64,000 nucleotides of DNA, from contig CAVVRF010000047.1 in NCBI GenBank assembly GCA_963750535.1, forward strand, positions 65,214 to 129,213, in the 5' to 3' direction. The position numbers were made by a program, and so were the translations under genes. Positions 19,732-28,806 of the stretch are shown here, in pieces; the first letter of the stretch is position 1; each line of letters opens with the position of its first letter. This DNA is from JAKFWF01 sp963750535 (GTDB lineage: Bacteria > Pseudomonadota > Alphaproteobacteria > Rhizobiales > Hyphomicrobiaceae). The notes beneath the pieces were generated by a model. It ran no database searches. It worked only from the letters and a program-made list of their open reading frames with translations, and was not told the DNA's origin.

Positions 19732-22700
19732 TTGCCGGGGGCGACGAGACATTGGCTATCGATTGCGCTGACGCCGTTGCTTGCCGTGATGTTCGGCATG
19801 CTGGCGGTTACGCACGCGGTGGCGCAGCAGGGCATCAGGGGGCCGTTCGACCACTTGATGACCGGGTTTCCGCTGGTCGGCAGCCATCTGAGCGTCGACT
19901 GCGAATCCTGCCATGTACGCGGGCGCTTCAAGGGAACACCGCGAGCCTGCTCCGGCTGTCACAATGGTACGATTGCCACCGGCAAGCCGATACGGCACGC
20001 GCCCACCACGAATGCATGTGAGTCCTGCCATACGGCGGCGGGGTGGCGGCAAGTTCGCTACGATCATGCGCAGGCGCTGGGGCCGTGTGCCGGCTGCCAC
20101 AGCGGTACGCACGCGCGCGGCAAGCCGCCGATGCACGTCGTCACCGCGGCGCCTTGCGAGACCTGCCACAAGAGCACGCTGCGCTTCAAAGGGGCGAAAT
20201 GGGACCACACCGGCATCAGCGCCGGCTGCGCCGCTTGCCACAACGGGGCGACGGCGAAGGGCAAATCGGCGACGCATATCGTTACGCCGGCGCCTTGCGA
20301 GTCCTGCCACACCAGCACGACGACGTTCCTCGGCGCCAAGATGAGCCATGCCGGCATCAGCACCGGCTGCGCCGCTTGCCATAACGGAGCGACCGCGAAG
20401 GGCAAATCGGCGACACATATCGTCACGCCGGCACCTTGCGAGTCCTGCCACACCAGCACGACGACGTTCCTCGGCGCCAAGATGAGCCATGTTGGCATCA
20501 CCAGCGGCTGCGCCGCCTGCCACAACGGGGCGACGGCGAAGGGCAAGTCCGCCGGGCACGTGACGACGACGGCGTCCTGCGAGACCTGCCACAAGAGTAC
20601 GACGACGTTCACCGGCGCCACGTTCAACCACACCGGCATCACCAGCGGCTGCGCCTCGTGCCACAACGGCACCACCGCGAAAGGCAAGTCGGCCGGGCAC
20701 GTGACGACGACGGCGTCCTGCGAGACCTGCCACAAGAGCACGACGACGTTCACCGGCGCCACGTTCAACCACACCGGCATCACCAGCGGCTGCGCCTCGT
20801 GCCACAACGGCACCACGGCGAAAGGGAAGTCAGCCGGGCACGTGACGACGACGGCGGCCTGCGAGACCTGCCACAAGAGCACGACGACGTTTACCGGCGC
20901 CACGTTCAACCACACCGGCATCACCAGCGGCTGTGCCTCGTGCCACAACGGCACCACGGCGAAAGGGAAGTCGGCCGGGCACGTGACGACGACGGCAGCC
21001 TGCGAGACCTGCCACAAGAGCACGACGACCTTTACCGGCGCCACGTTCAACCACACCGGCATCACCAGCGGCTGTGCCTCGTGCCACAATGGTACGACGG
21101 CGAAGGGCAAATCGGCGACGCATATCGTTACGCCGGCGCCTTGCGAGTCCTGCCACACCAGCACGACGACGTTCCTCGGCGCCAAGATGAGCCATGCCGG
21201 GATCAGCACCGGCTGTGCCGCTTGCCACAATGGCGTAACCGCTAAAGGGCAGTCGGCGACGCATATCGTCACGCCGGCGCCCTGCGAGTCCTGCCACACC
21301 AGCACGACGACGTTTCTCGGCGCGAAGATGAGCCATGTCGGCATCAGCACCGGCTGCGCCTCGTGCCACAATGGCGCCACGGCGAGAGGCAAGCCGGCCG
21401 GCCACGTGACCACGACGGCGGCCTGCGAGACCTGCCACAAGAGCACGACGACGTTCGCCGGCGCCACGTTCAATCACACCGGCATCACCAGCGGCTGCGC
21501 CTCGTGCCACAACGGCACCACGGCGAAGGGCAAGCCGGCCGGCCACGTGACCACGACGGCGGCCTGCGAGACCTGCCACAAGAGCACGACGACGTTCTCC
21601 GGCGCCACGTTCAATCACACTGGCATCACCAGCGGCTGCGCCTCGTGCCACAACGGCACCACGGCGAAGGGCAAGCCGGCCGGCCACGTGACCACGACGG
21701 CGGCCTGCGAGACCTGCCACAAGAGCACGACGACGTTCTCCGGCGCCACGTTCAACCACACCGGCATCACCAGCGGCTGCGCCTCGTGCCACAACGGCAC
21801 CACGGCACGCGGCAAGCCGGCGGGCCACGTGACAACGACGGCGGCCTGCGAGACCTGCCACAAGAGCACCACGACGTTCGCCGGCGCCACGTTCAACCAC
21901 ACCGGCATCACCAGCGGCTGCGCCTCGTGCCACAACGGCACCACGGCACGCGGCAAGCCGGCGGGCCACGTGACGACGACGGCGGCCTGCGAGACCTGCC
22001 ACAAGAGCACCACGACGTTCTCCGGCGCCACGTTCAACCACACCGGCATCACCAGCGGCTGCGCCTCGTGCCACAACGGCACCACGGCACGCGGCAAGCC
22101 GGCGGGCCATGTGGCGACGACGGCGGCCTGCGAGACGTGCCATCGCAGCACCTCGACGTTCTCCGGCGCCACGTTCAACCACACCGGCATCACCGCGAAC
22201 TGCGCCTCGTGCCACAACGGCACCACGGCACGCGGCAAGCCGGCGGGCCACGTGGCGACGACGGCGGCCTGCGAGACGTGCCATCGCAGCACCTCGACGT
22301 TCTCCGGCGCCACGTTCAACCACACCGGCATCACCGCGAACTGTGCCTCGTGCCACAACGGCACCACGGCACGCGGCAAGCCGGCGGGCCACGTGGCGAC
22401 GACGGCGGCCTGCGAGACGTGCCATCGCAGCACCTCGACGTTCTCCGGCGCCACGTTCAACCACACCGGCATCACCGCAAACTGTGCCTCGTGCCACAAC
22501 GGCACCACGGCACGCGGCAAGCCGGCGGGCCATGTGGCGACGACGGCGGCTTGCGAGACCTGCCATCGCAGCACCTCGACGTTCTCCGGCGCCACGTTCA
22601 ATCACACCGGCGTCACCGGCGGCTGCGCCTCATGCCACAACGGCACCACGGCGAAGGGCAAGCCGACGAACCACGTGCCAACCAACATGCCCTGCGAGAC

Positions 22701-22875
22701 GTGTCACCGCAGCACCTCGACGTTCGCCGGCACCCGGATGAACCACTCCGGAATCATTGCTGGATGCGCGTCGTGCCACAACGGCGTCTATGCCGAGGGT
22801 AAGCCTAAAGATCATCCGCGCACGACCGCAGCTTGCGAGACGTGCCACAGGACAGCCGGGAGTTGGAAGCGATAA
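19732..22875 (+). CDS. Giant 43-heme c-type cytochrome made of tandem two-heme repeats
   Basis: 1047 residues from a TTG start (AGGGGG five bases upstream; signal peptide ending HAVAQQ). I count 43 CxxCH motifs: four in the N-terminal part, 38 in nineteen exact-length 47-residue repeats (nucleotides 20155-22833), and one in the C-terminal remnant. Each repeat reads CExCHxSTxTFxGAxxxHxGIxxGCAxCHNGxTAxGKxAxH and supplies two CxxCH plus two extra His (in NHTG or SHxG, and GH or TH), enough for bis-His ligation of both hemes. Apart from heme sites the repeats are rich in Thr, Gly and Ser with very few bulky residues. Such a regular heme chain could act as a molecular wire from periplasm to outer membrane or beyond. 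The stop codon is one base from the start of the beta-barrel gene. Confidence 0.95.
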   Translation: MPGATRHWLSIALTPLLAVMFGMLAVTHAVAQQGIRGPFDHLMTGFPLVGSHLSVDCESCHVRGRFKGTPRACSGCHNGTIATGKPIRHAPTTNACESCHTAAGWRQVRYDHAQALGPCAGCHSGTHARGKPPMHVVTAAPCETCHKSTLRFKGAKWDHTGISAGCAACHNGATAKGKSATHIVTPAPCESCHTSTTTFLGAKMSHAGISTGCAACHNGATAKGKSATHIVTPAPCESCHTSTTTFLGAKMSHVGITSGCAACHNGATAKGKSAGHVTTTASCETCHKSTTTFTGATFNHTGITSGCASCHNGTTAKGKSAGHVTTTASCETCHKSTTTFTGATFNHTGITSGCASCHNGTTAKGKSAGHVTTTAACETCHKSTTTFTGATFNHTGITSGCASCHNGTTAKGKSAGHVTTTAACETCHKSTTTFTGATFNHTGITSGCASCHNGTTAKGKSATHIVTPAPCESCHTSTTTFLGAKMSHAGISTGCAACHNGVTAKGQSATHIVTPAPCESCHTSTTTFLGAKMSHVGISTGCASCHNGATARGKPAGHVTTTAACETCHKSTTTFAGATFNHTGITSGCASCHNGTTAKGKPAGHVTTTAACETCHKSTTTFSGATFNHTGITSGCASCHNGTTAKGKPAGHVTTTAACETCHKSTTTFSGATFNHTGITSGCASCHNGTTARGKPAGHVTTTAACETCHKSTTTFAGATFNHTGITSGCASCHNGTTARGKPAGHVTTTAACETCHKSTTTFSGATFNHTGITSGCASCHNGTTARGKPAGHVATTAACETCHRSTSTFSGATFNHTGITANCASCHNGTTARGKPAGHVATTAACETCHRSTSTFSGATFNHTGITANCASCHNGTTARGKPAGHVATTAACETCHRSTSTFSGATFNHTGITANCASCHNGTTARGKPAGHVATTAACETCHRSTSTFSGATFNHTGVTGGCASCHNGTTAKGKPTNHVPTNMPCETCHRSTSTFAGTRMNHSGIIAGCASCHNGVYAEGKPKDHPRTTAACETCHRTAGSWKR
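20155..22833 (+). repeat. Nineteen head-to-tail 141-bp coding repeats
   Basis: Period is exactly 141 bp (47 codons): the CExCH codon block recurs at 20155, 22552, 22693 and 22834, and at each 141-bp step between. Units fall into subtypes: LGAKMSH units at positions 2-3 and 8-9, FTGATFNH at 4-7, F(A/S)GATFNH with CHKS at 10-14, and CHRSTSTFSG at 15-18; unit 19 is more divergent. Adjacent units are nearly identical in DNA, which points to recent expansion by unequal exchange or slippage and makes this array prone to copy-number change and misassembly. Confidence 0.95.
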
Positions 22876-22876
22876 T

Positions 22877-25231
22877 ATGAAACTACGCAGCCAACTCACC
22901 GCATATCCAGTTTTGCGGACGTCTGCCGCTGTTCTCGCAGCGGTGCTCGCCACGGTTACCATGCCGATGGCGATGCTGCTGACGACCGGCCCGGCCGTAG
23001 CCGAGCCGGTCCTCGACCATGCGCTGTCGGGGGCCCAGTTGCTGAACCGGCGCGGCTGCTCGATCCTGAAGGTGAATTTCAACTTCCGCGTTCAGTATAC
23101 GAATCACTTCCCGCTGAGCCACGGTGACGAGCTGCGCATCTCGGTGCGCGCGGTCGATCGAACGGTCGCGGCGGCACTCTTGGCGATCAGGCGCGAGGCG
23201 ATCCGTGCCCCGACAAGCAAGCTTGCTCCGCTGAAGGCGATCGATTTCGAGCTCAACCCGGCAGGTGCGCCATATCTGCGGCTGCAATTCGATCGGCCGG
23301 TGTCCTACCAGGTGGCACAGGGCGCCGACTACGAGAGCATCATCATCGCCATCAGTGGTCCCGCGCCGTCAGCGGCGTGCAAGCCTGACTTCCCACGAGC
23401 CAGTGCTGACTGGTCGACGACGGTCGTCCCGGTTGAAGTCGGCGGCGGCGCGAAGCCCAGTCCGGCGCCTCGCAACAAGGAGCGCGGCCCCGGCGCGATC
23501 TCGGAGGCCGATCTGCAGACCGCCGCGGCAACCATGGACGAAGCACGCGCGGCATCGCGGAAAGGCAACCACGCGGCGGCGGTGCCGTTGCTGACCAAGG
23601 TCCTGAAATACCCGGAGAACGAGCACAGCGCCGAGGCCCAGGAGCTGCTCGCCGTCGCGCGGCAGAAAACCGGCCAGATCGATGCCGCTCGGGCCGAGTA
23701 CGAGGACTATCTGCGCCGCTACCCGACGGGAGAAGGACACGATCGCGTCAAGCAGCGCCTCGCCGGCATCATCACGTCCACCGGCGAGGCGACGCCCAAG
23801 CTGCGCGAGAGCCGCAGCCAGCAGGGCGGCATTGCCGGCCTCGGCGGCTCGGCATGGAGCATGTCCGGCAGCGTCTCGCAATTCTACATCCGCAACGACA
23901 GCTTTCGCGTGATCCGCGATCCGTCACTGCCGCCGGAGGTCAACGCAGACCCCGACGCGCATCGGGTGCATCAGAATTCCGTTCTGTCGAGCTTCGATCT
24001 CATCGCCGCCTGGAGCAATCCATTCATGAAGTCGAAGTTCCGCTTCTCTGGCAGCGAGGAGCACAGCTTCAACGACGCGATCGATACGGATATCATCGGG
24101 ATCGCGGCACTTTACGGCGAGACCACCATCAGGCCATGGGACCTGACTGCCCGCCTCGGCCGGCAGACGCGCAATTCCGGCGGTGTGCAGGGCCGGTTCG
24201 ACGGCGGTCTCGTCAGCTGGCAGGGCACGCCGTGGGCGCGGCTCAATGTCGTCGCCGGCTCGCCGGTCCTGCGGCGCAAGGACGAGCCGTTCGTCGACGA
24301 CAAATTGTTCTATGGCGCCAGCGTCGACTTGGGTCCGTTCATCGGTGGTCTGGACGTCAGCCTGTTCGCCATCGAGCAGCGCGATCGCTCGCTGCTCGAT
24401 CGCCAGGGGATCGGGGCCGAGTTCCGCTATCTCGACCCCAACCGGTCGGCGTTCGCGACGATCGACTACGACGTGCATTTCAACGAGCTCAACGCGGCGA
24501 TCTTCAGCGGCACCTGGACGATGCCCGACAAGTCGACGTTCAATGCCGCGGTGGACTACCGCAAGTCGCCCTATTTGTCGGCCTGGACCGCCCTGCAGGG
24601 CCAGCCGTTCCTGACCCTCTACGACATGCTGAAGGTGCGCACGAAGGAGGAGATCGACCAGCTGGCGATCGATCGGTCCGCGACCTACAAGTCGGCGACA
24701 GTCGGCTTCTCGCGTCCGATCACCGAGCATATGCAAGTCATCGCCGACGCGACCGTGACCAACGTCGAGGGAACCATCGCTTCGGGTGGCGTCGACGCGA
24801 TCCCCGGCACCGGCAACGAGTACTACTATTCGGCGCAGCTGATCGGCACGGACCTGTTCCGCCTGGGCGACATGTACGTCGCTGGTCTGCGCTTTGCCGA
24901 CCGGGTCGACTTCAACCTCTACGTGCTCGATCTCAACGCGCGCTTCCCGCTCACCGAGGAGTTTCGCGTCAGTCCACGGGTGAGGTTCGGCTATACGTTG
25001 GGCGATACGACGGATCTGCGCGAGGTCTCGGTCCTGCCCTCGGTACTGTTGAACTATTACTGGACCAAGGACTTCAGCCTCGAGTTGGAGCTGGGCGCCA
25101 AGTGGACCAATCGTGAGCAGGCCGGCGTCACCGATCGCGATACCGAGCTCTTCGTCACCGCGGGCTTCCGCTACGATTTCTATGCCGACGACAAGACGAA
25201 GTGCGCGCCGGTTTCTATCAACTGCCGGTGA
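22877..25231 (+). CDS. Outer-membrane beta-barrel protein with AMIN-like and TPR periplasmic domains
   Basis: 784 residues from the ATG at 22877, one base after the 43-heme gene's TAA. A long signal peptide ends near GPAVAE. About residues 45-170 form a beta-rich domain (VNFNFRVQYTNHFPL, YLRLQFDRPVSYQV) resembling AMIN-type domains. Residues about 195-290 are tetratricopeptide-like (ARAASRKGNHAAAVPLLTKVL; DAARAEYEDYLRRYPTGEG). From about 320 to the end, alternating beta strands with aromatic girdles fit an outer-membrane barrel of some 20 strands, ending in an ELFVTAGFRYDFYADD strand. No CxxCH is present. Tight coupling to a 43-heme cytochrome is reminiscent of porin-cytochrome conduits (MtrAB, PioAB, OmbB), but I see no clear sequence match to MtrB/PioB. 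Confidence 0.8.
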   Translation: MKLRSQLTAYPVLRTSAAVLAAVLATVTMPMAMLLTTGPAVAEPVLDHALSGAQLLNRRGCSILKVNFNFRVQYTNHFPLSHGDELRISVRAVDRTVAAALLAIRREAIRAPTSKLAPLKAIDFELNPAGAPYLRLQFDRPVSYQVAQGADYESIIIAISGPAPSAACKPDFPRASADWSTTVVPVEVGGGAKPSPAPRNKERGPGAISEADLQTAAATMDEARAASRKGNHAAAVPLLTKVLKYPENEHSAEAQELLAVARQKTGQIDAARAEYEDYLRRYPTGEGHDRVKQRLAGIITSTGEATPKLRESRSQQGGIAGLGGSAWSMSGSVSQFYIRNDSFRVIRDPSLPPEVNADPDAHRVHQNSVLSSFDLIAAWSNPFMKSKFRFSGSEEHSFNDAIDTDIIGIAALYGETTIRPWDLTARLGRQTRNSGGVQGRFDGGLVSWQGTPWARLNVVAGSPVLRRKDEPFVDDKLFYGASVDLGPFIGGLDVSLFAIEQRDRSLLDRQGIGAEFRYLDPNRSAFATIDYDVHFNELNAAIFSGTWTMPDKSTFNAAVDYRKSPYLSAWTALQGQPFLTLYDMLKVRTKEEIDQLAIDRSATYKSATVGFSRPITEHMQVIADATVTNVEGTIASGGVDAIPGTGNEYYYSAQLIGTDLFRLGDMYVAGLRFADRVDFNLYVLDLNARFPLTEEFRVSPRVRFGYTLGDTTDLREVSVLPSVLLNYYWTKDFSLELELGAKWTNREQAGVTDRDTELFVTAGFRYDFYADDKTKCAPVSINCR

Positions 25232-25262
25232 GGACCGCGGCGCATCCCGGGTTGATCCTCGT

Positions 25263-26036
25263 TCAGACCGGGACACGGACCAGCATGACGAGGCCGGCCA
25301 TCATCGAAATGACGCCGGCGCCGCGGCCGAGCCACGGGTAGCCGGGACCGAGCTTCTCGAGTGCGACATAGATGGCGAGGCCGGCGATCCAGACGAGATT
25401 CATGATGCCGCCGACGAACAGCAGCGCCATCAGCACCCAGCAGCAGCCAAGGCAGTAGATGCCGTGCGCGAGCCCCATTCGAAAGGCGCCCTGGGCGCCG
25501 GATCGCCAGTGGCTGCTGAGGAATAGGACCGGGTTCTGGCAGTGCCGAAGGCACATGGCCTTGACCGGCGTGAACTGGTAGAGGCCGGCCGCGATCAGCA
25601 GACCGCCACCGAGGCGCTGGCTGCTGACGGCCATGTCCATGGCGATCAGGCCTTGGCGCTCCAGGGCCCACTGCAGGGCGGTGGCGGCCAGGCTGAAGCC
25701 GGCCCACGCCGCGAGATAACCGGCCAGGAACACCCCGGCGCCAATCGGCGGCCGGTCGCCGGCGGCTTGCTTGCGATCGATCGTCGCGAACAGGAGAACC
25801 GTCGGCGCGGCACTCGGCACCATCATGGCGATCATCATGACCCACCACATGACGAACATGATGAGGGCGGTCGTGGCCGTCCACACCGTGGGCGCCATCA
25901 CCATGCCAGGCATGCTCATATCCATCCCGGCGCCGGTCCAGAGATACGCCCAGGCCAGCAATGCGACAGCCGCAAGACACGCCATGATGACCGATCGGTC
26001 GCGGCGGAGCAGGCGCTCGATCACTGGGAGCGTCAT
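25263..26036 (-). CDS. DUF2182 integral membrane protein
   Basis: 257 residues with about seven helices. Met-, Trp- and His-rich stretches near the N-terminus (MDMSMPGMVM, WWVMMIAMMVPSAAPT) and CLRHCQNP, HGIYCLGCCW in the middle are typical of the DUF2182 (predicted metal-binding integral membrane) family. The function is not established. The gene lies 60 bp downstream of the DUF1326 gene, the partner with which this family is often found. It converges on the beta-barrel gene with a 31-bp gap. Confidence 0.85.
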   Translation of the reverse strand: MTLPVIERLLRRDRSVIMACLAAVALLAWAYLWTGAGMDMSMPGMVMAPTVWTATTALIMFVMWWVMMIAMMVPSAAPTVLLFATIDRKQAAGDRPPIGAGVFLAGYLAAWAGFSLAATALQWALERQGLIAMDMAVSSQRLGGGLLIAAGLYQFTPVKAMCLRHCQNPVLFLSSHWRSGAQGAFRMGLAHGIYCLGCCWVLMALLFVGGIMNLVWIAGLAIYVALEKLGPGYPWLGRGAGVISMMAGLVMLVRVPV

Positions 26037-26096
26037 TGCGGCATTGTCTCCACAGGCACCTGGAATTCGACGCGGCGGCCGATTGGGAGGCGCGCC

Positions 26097-26729
26097 TCAG
26101 GCCGCAACTCCATTGGGCGTTTGAACCACCGTCGCAAGCGAGCTGTGCGAGCCGACGGTGCCGAACTTGATCGCGCCCGAAGAGCGGATGGTGGCGGAGG
26201 CGACCTCGGCCGAGTGGTGCTCGAAGCCCTCGGGCATCAGCACCTGGATGCGATGAGGCGCGCCAGTGACCGGGTTCTTGATCGGCTCGACCTCGGTCTC
26301 CAGCACGTCGCCGGCGACGAGGCGGGCCGTGCGCCCGTCCTTGTTGAAAGAGAACTCGAATGGGACGAACAGCGGATCATGCATGGTCGTCACGATCAGG
26401 CTGAAGATGTGAAACAGCGTGCCCTCGGCCGAGTTCTTGCCGGACAGGATCTCGAACAGGGCGGTGCGCTGTTCAGGCGTCGCGCGCTCGTCGATCATCG
26501 CCTGCATCGCGCCGTTGCCTTCGTGCAGCGCGCCGGGGAAGTCGACGGTGGCGGCGAACATCAATCCATCGAGCCTGGTTGCCTCGAAATGCCCCTTGGT
26601 GATGCGCATGCCGACCAGTCCCTTGCAGGACCCGTAAGTGGGCAGTGCATTGAAATCGCAGGGGCAGCCGAAGGCGCAATTGCAGTTCTTGATCCACTCG
26701 CCTTCGAGACGCCAGTCGGACGTGGCCAT
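26097..26729 (-). CDS. DUF1326 domain protein
   Basis: 210 residues from the ATG at 26729. The N-terminus has a cluster of cysteines (CNCAFGCPCDFN) that could bind metal or form disulfides, the signature of DUF1326. No signal peptide or membrane helix. Function unknown; the neighbouring DUF2182 membrane protein with its own His/Cys/Met motifs suggests the two act together, perhaps on a metal. Confidence 0.85.
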   Translation of the reverse strand: MATSDWRLEGEWIKNCNCAFGCPCDFNALPTYGSCKGLVGMRITKGHFEATRLDGLMFAATVDFPGALHEGNGAMQAMIDERATPEQRTALFEILSGKNSAEGTLFHIFSLIVTTMHDPLFVPFEFSFNKDGRTARLVAGDVLETEVEPIKNPVTGAPHRIQVLMPEGFEHHSAEVASATIRSSGAIKFGTVGSHSSLATVVQTPNGVAA

Positions 26730-26908
26730 GACCGTTCTCCCTGATTGGTGGACTGCTGCTGTCGGCCGGTTCGTGCTCCGAGATCCAACGGTGCGCCAAT
26801 ATAGCCGAGGCCGGGCGTACAGCACAGCCCGTGAACCGGCCATGCGGCGGCCGGCCCATCGCTGGGCGGGACCGCCACTATCTCGGATATCGCTCGGCCC
26901 CGGGTGCT

Positions 26909-28762
26909 CTAGCCGCGCCGCAGGCCGGTGACGTCCCGCACCGCGCCGCGCGCCGCGCTGGTGGTCAGTGCGGCATAGGCCTTGAGCGCGGTCGACACCT
27001 TGCGCTGGCGGCCGACCGGCTGCCAGGCGGCGGCGCCCTTTGCCTCCATCGCCGCTCGGCGCCGCGCCAGCTCGTCCTCGGCGACCGCCAACCGGATGCC
27101 GCGCCCGGGAATATCGATCTCGATCGTATCGCCATCCTGCACGAGCCCGATCAGGCCGCCTTCCGCGGCTTCCGGCGACACGTGGCCGATCGACAGGCCC
27201 GAGGTGCCACCGGAGAAGCGGCCGTCGGTGACGAGCGCGCAGGCTTTGCCGAGGCCCTTCGACTTGAGGTAGCTCGTCGGGTAGAGCATCTCCTGCATGC
27301 CGGGGCCGCCGCGGGGGCCCTCGTAGCGGATCACGACGACATCGCCGGCGGCGACCTGGCCGCCGAGGATACCTGCCACCGCCGCGTCCTGGCTCTCGAA
27401 AATGCGCGCCGGGCCGGTGAATTTCAGGATCGCGGCATCGACGCCGGCGGTCTTCACGATGCAGCCGTCGACGGCGAGATTGCCGTACAGCACGGCAAGG
27501 CCGCCGTCCTTGCTGAACGCGTGCCCGACATCGCGGATCACACCGTTGGCGCGGTCGACGTCGAGCTCGTCGAAGCGCTTGCTCTGGCTGAAGGCCTCGA
27601 TCGACGGCACGTTGCCGGGTGCAGCCTTGAAGAAGGTGCGCGCGGTCTCGCTGCCGGTGCGCCGGATGTCCCAGCGGTCGAGCGCCTCGCCAAGCGAGCC
27701 GGCATGGACCGAGCCCGCGTCCCTGTGAATGAGCCCGCCGCGGTCGAGCTCGCCCAGGATCGCCAGGATGCCGCCGGCGCGGTGCACGTCCTCGACATGC
27801 ACGTCGGGCACCGATGGGGCGACCTTGCACAACACCGGCACGCGCCGCGACAGCCGGTCGATATCGCGCATCGTGAAATCGAGCTCGGCCTCGTGCGCGG
27901 CAGCGAGCAGGTGCAACACGGTGTTGGTCGAGCCGCCCATGGCGATGTCGAGGGTCATCGCGTTCTCGAACGCCTTGAACCCGGCGATGGCGCGCGGCAG
28001 CACCGATGCGTCGTTCTGCTCGTAGTAGCGGCGGGCGAGGTCGACAACGAGATGGCCGGCTTCGACGAACAGTCGCTTGCGGTCGGCGTGGGTGGCGACG
28101 ATCGTGCCATTGCCGGGCAGCGCCAGGCCAAGCGCCTCGGTGAGGCAGTTCATCGAGTTGGCGGTGAACATGCCCGAGCACGAGCCGCAGGTGGGGCACG
28201 CCGAGCGCTCGATCACCGCGACGTCGGCCTCGCTTACCTTGTCGTCGGCGGCCGCGACCATGGCATCGACAAGATCGACGGCGTGTTTCTTCCCCTTCAG
28301 CGTGACCTTGCCGGCCTCCATCGGCCCGCCCGACACGAACACTACCGGCACGTTGAGCCGCAGCGCCGCCATCAGCATGCCGGGCGTGATCTTGTCGCAG
28401 TTCGAGATGCAGACGAGCGCGTCGGCACAGTGGGCATTCACCATGTACTCGACGGCGTCGGCGATGATCTCGCGTGAGGGCAGGCTGTAGAGCATGCCGT
28501 CATGACCCATGGCGATGCCGTCGTCGACCGCGATGGTGTTGAACTCCTTGGCGACGCCGCCCGCCTTCTCGATCTCGCGGGCGACCAGCTGGCCGAGGTC
28601 CTTGAGGTGAACGTGGCCGGGCACGAACTGGGTGAACGAATTGGCGATGGCGATGATCGGCTTGCCGAAATCGCCGTCCTTCATGCCGGTGGCGCGCCAC
28701 AGGCCGCGGGCGCCTGCCATGTTGCGGCCGTGGGTCGACGTTCTCGATCGGTACTGTGGCAT
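26909..28762 (-). CDS. ilvD: Dihydroxy-acid dehydratase IlvD
   Basis: 617 residues, full length for the long IlvD form. It converts 2,3-dihydroxy-3-methylbutanoate and its homologue to the keto acids of valine and isoleucine synthesis. Visible motifs are the Fe-S ligands CISNCDKITPGM and CPTCGSCSGMFTANSMN, the GGSTNTVLH segment, and the C-terminal DGRFSGGTSGLSIGHVSPEAA. It is a monocistronic cytoplasmic enzyme here; flanking genes are unrelated. Confidence 0.97.
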   Translation of the reverse strand: MPQYRSRTSTHGRNMAGARGLWRATGMKDGDFGKPIIAIANSFTQFVPGHVHLKDLGQLVAREIEKAGGVAKEFNTIAVDDGIAMGHDGMLYSLPSREIIADAVEYMVNAHCADALVCISNCDKITPGMLMAALRLNVPVVFVSGGPMEAGKVTLKGKKHAVDLVDAMVAAADDKVSEADVAVIERSACPTCGSCSGMFTANSMNCLTEALGLALPGNGTIVATHADRKRLFVEAGHLVVDLARRYYEQNDASVLPRAIAGFKAFENAMTLDIAMGGSTNTVLHLLAAAHEAELDFTMRDIDRLSRRVPVLCKVAPSVPDVHVEDVHRAGGILAILGELDRGGLIHRDAGSVHAGSLGEALDRWDIRRTGSETARTFFKAAPGNVPSIEAFSQSKRFDELDVDRANGVIRDVGHAFSKDGGLAVLYGNLAVDGCIVKTAGVDAAILKFTGPARIFESQDAAVAGILGGQVAAGDVVVIRYEGPRGGPGMQEMLYPTSYLKSKGLGKACALVTDGRFSGGTSGLSIGHVSPEAAEGGLIGLVQDGDTIEIDIPGRGIRLAVAEDELARRRAAMEAKGAAAWQPVGRQRKVSTALKAYAALTTSAARGAVRDVTGLRRG

Positions 28763-28806
28763 TGTCGCTTTTTCCTCGAGTTTGCTCGTATCGTTGATTG
28801 AGTGTC

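Noticed and set aside
20064..22802. Very long open frames on both strands inside the 43-heme repeat region
   Set aside because: The repeat length is a multiple of three and stop-free in several frames, so every frame stays open. These frames give low-complexity repetitive products and no start signals; only the CxxCH frame has a signal peptide and family motifs.
20155..22833. CRISPR-like array
   Set aside because: The repeats are 141 bp, contiguous and in-frame coding, with no unique spacers and no cas genes.
26764..26841. Inverted repeat GGCCGGTTC/GAACCGGCC between DUF1326 and ilvD genes
   Set aside because: Nine-base arms 60 bp apart in GC-rich DNA are weak evidence; no target-site duplication or element boundary is visible.
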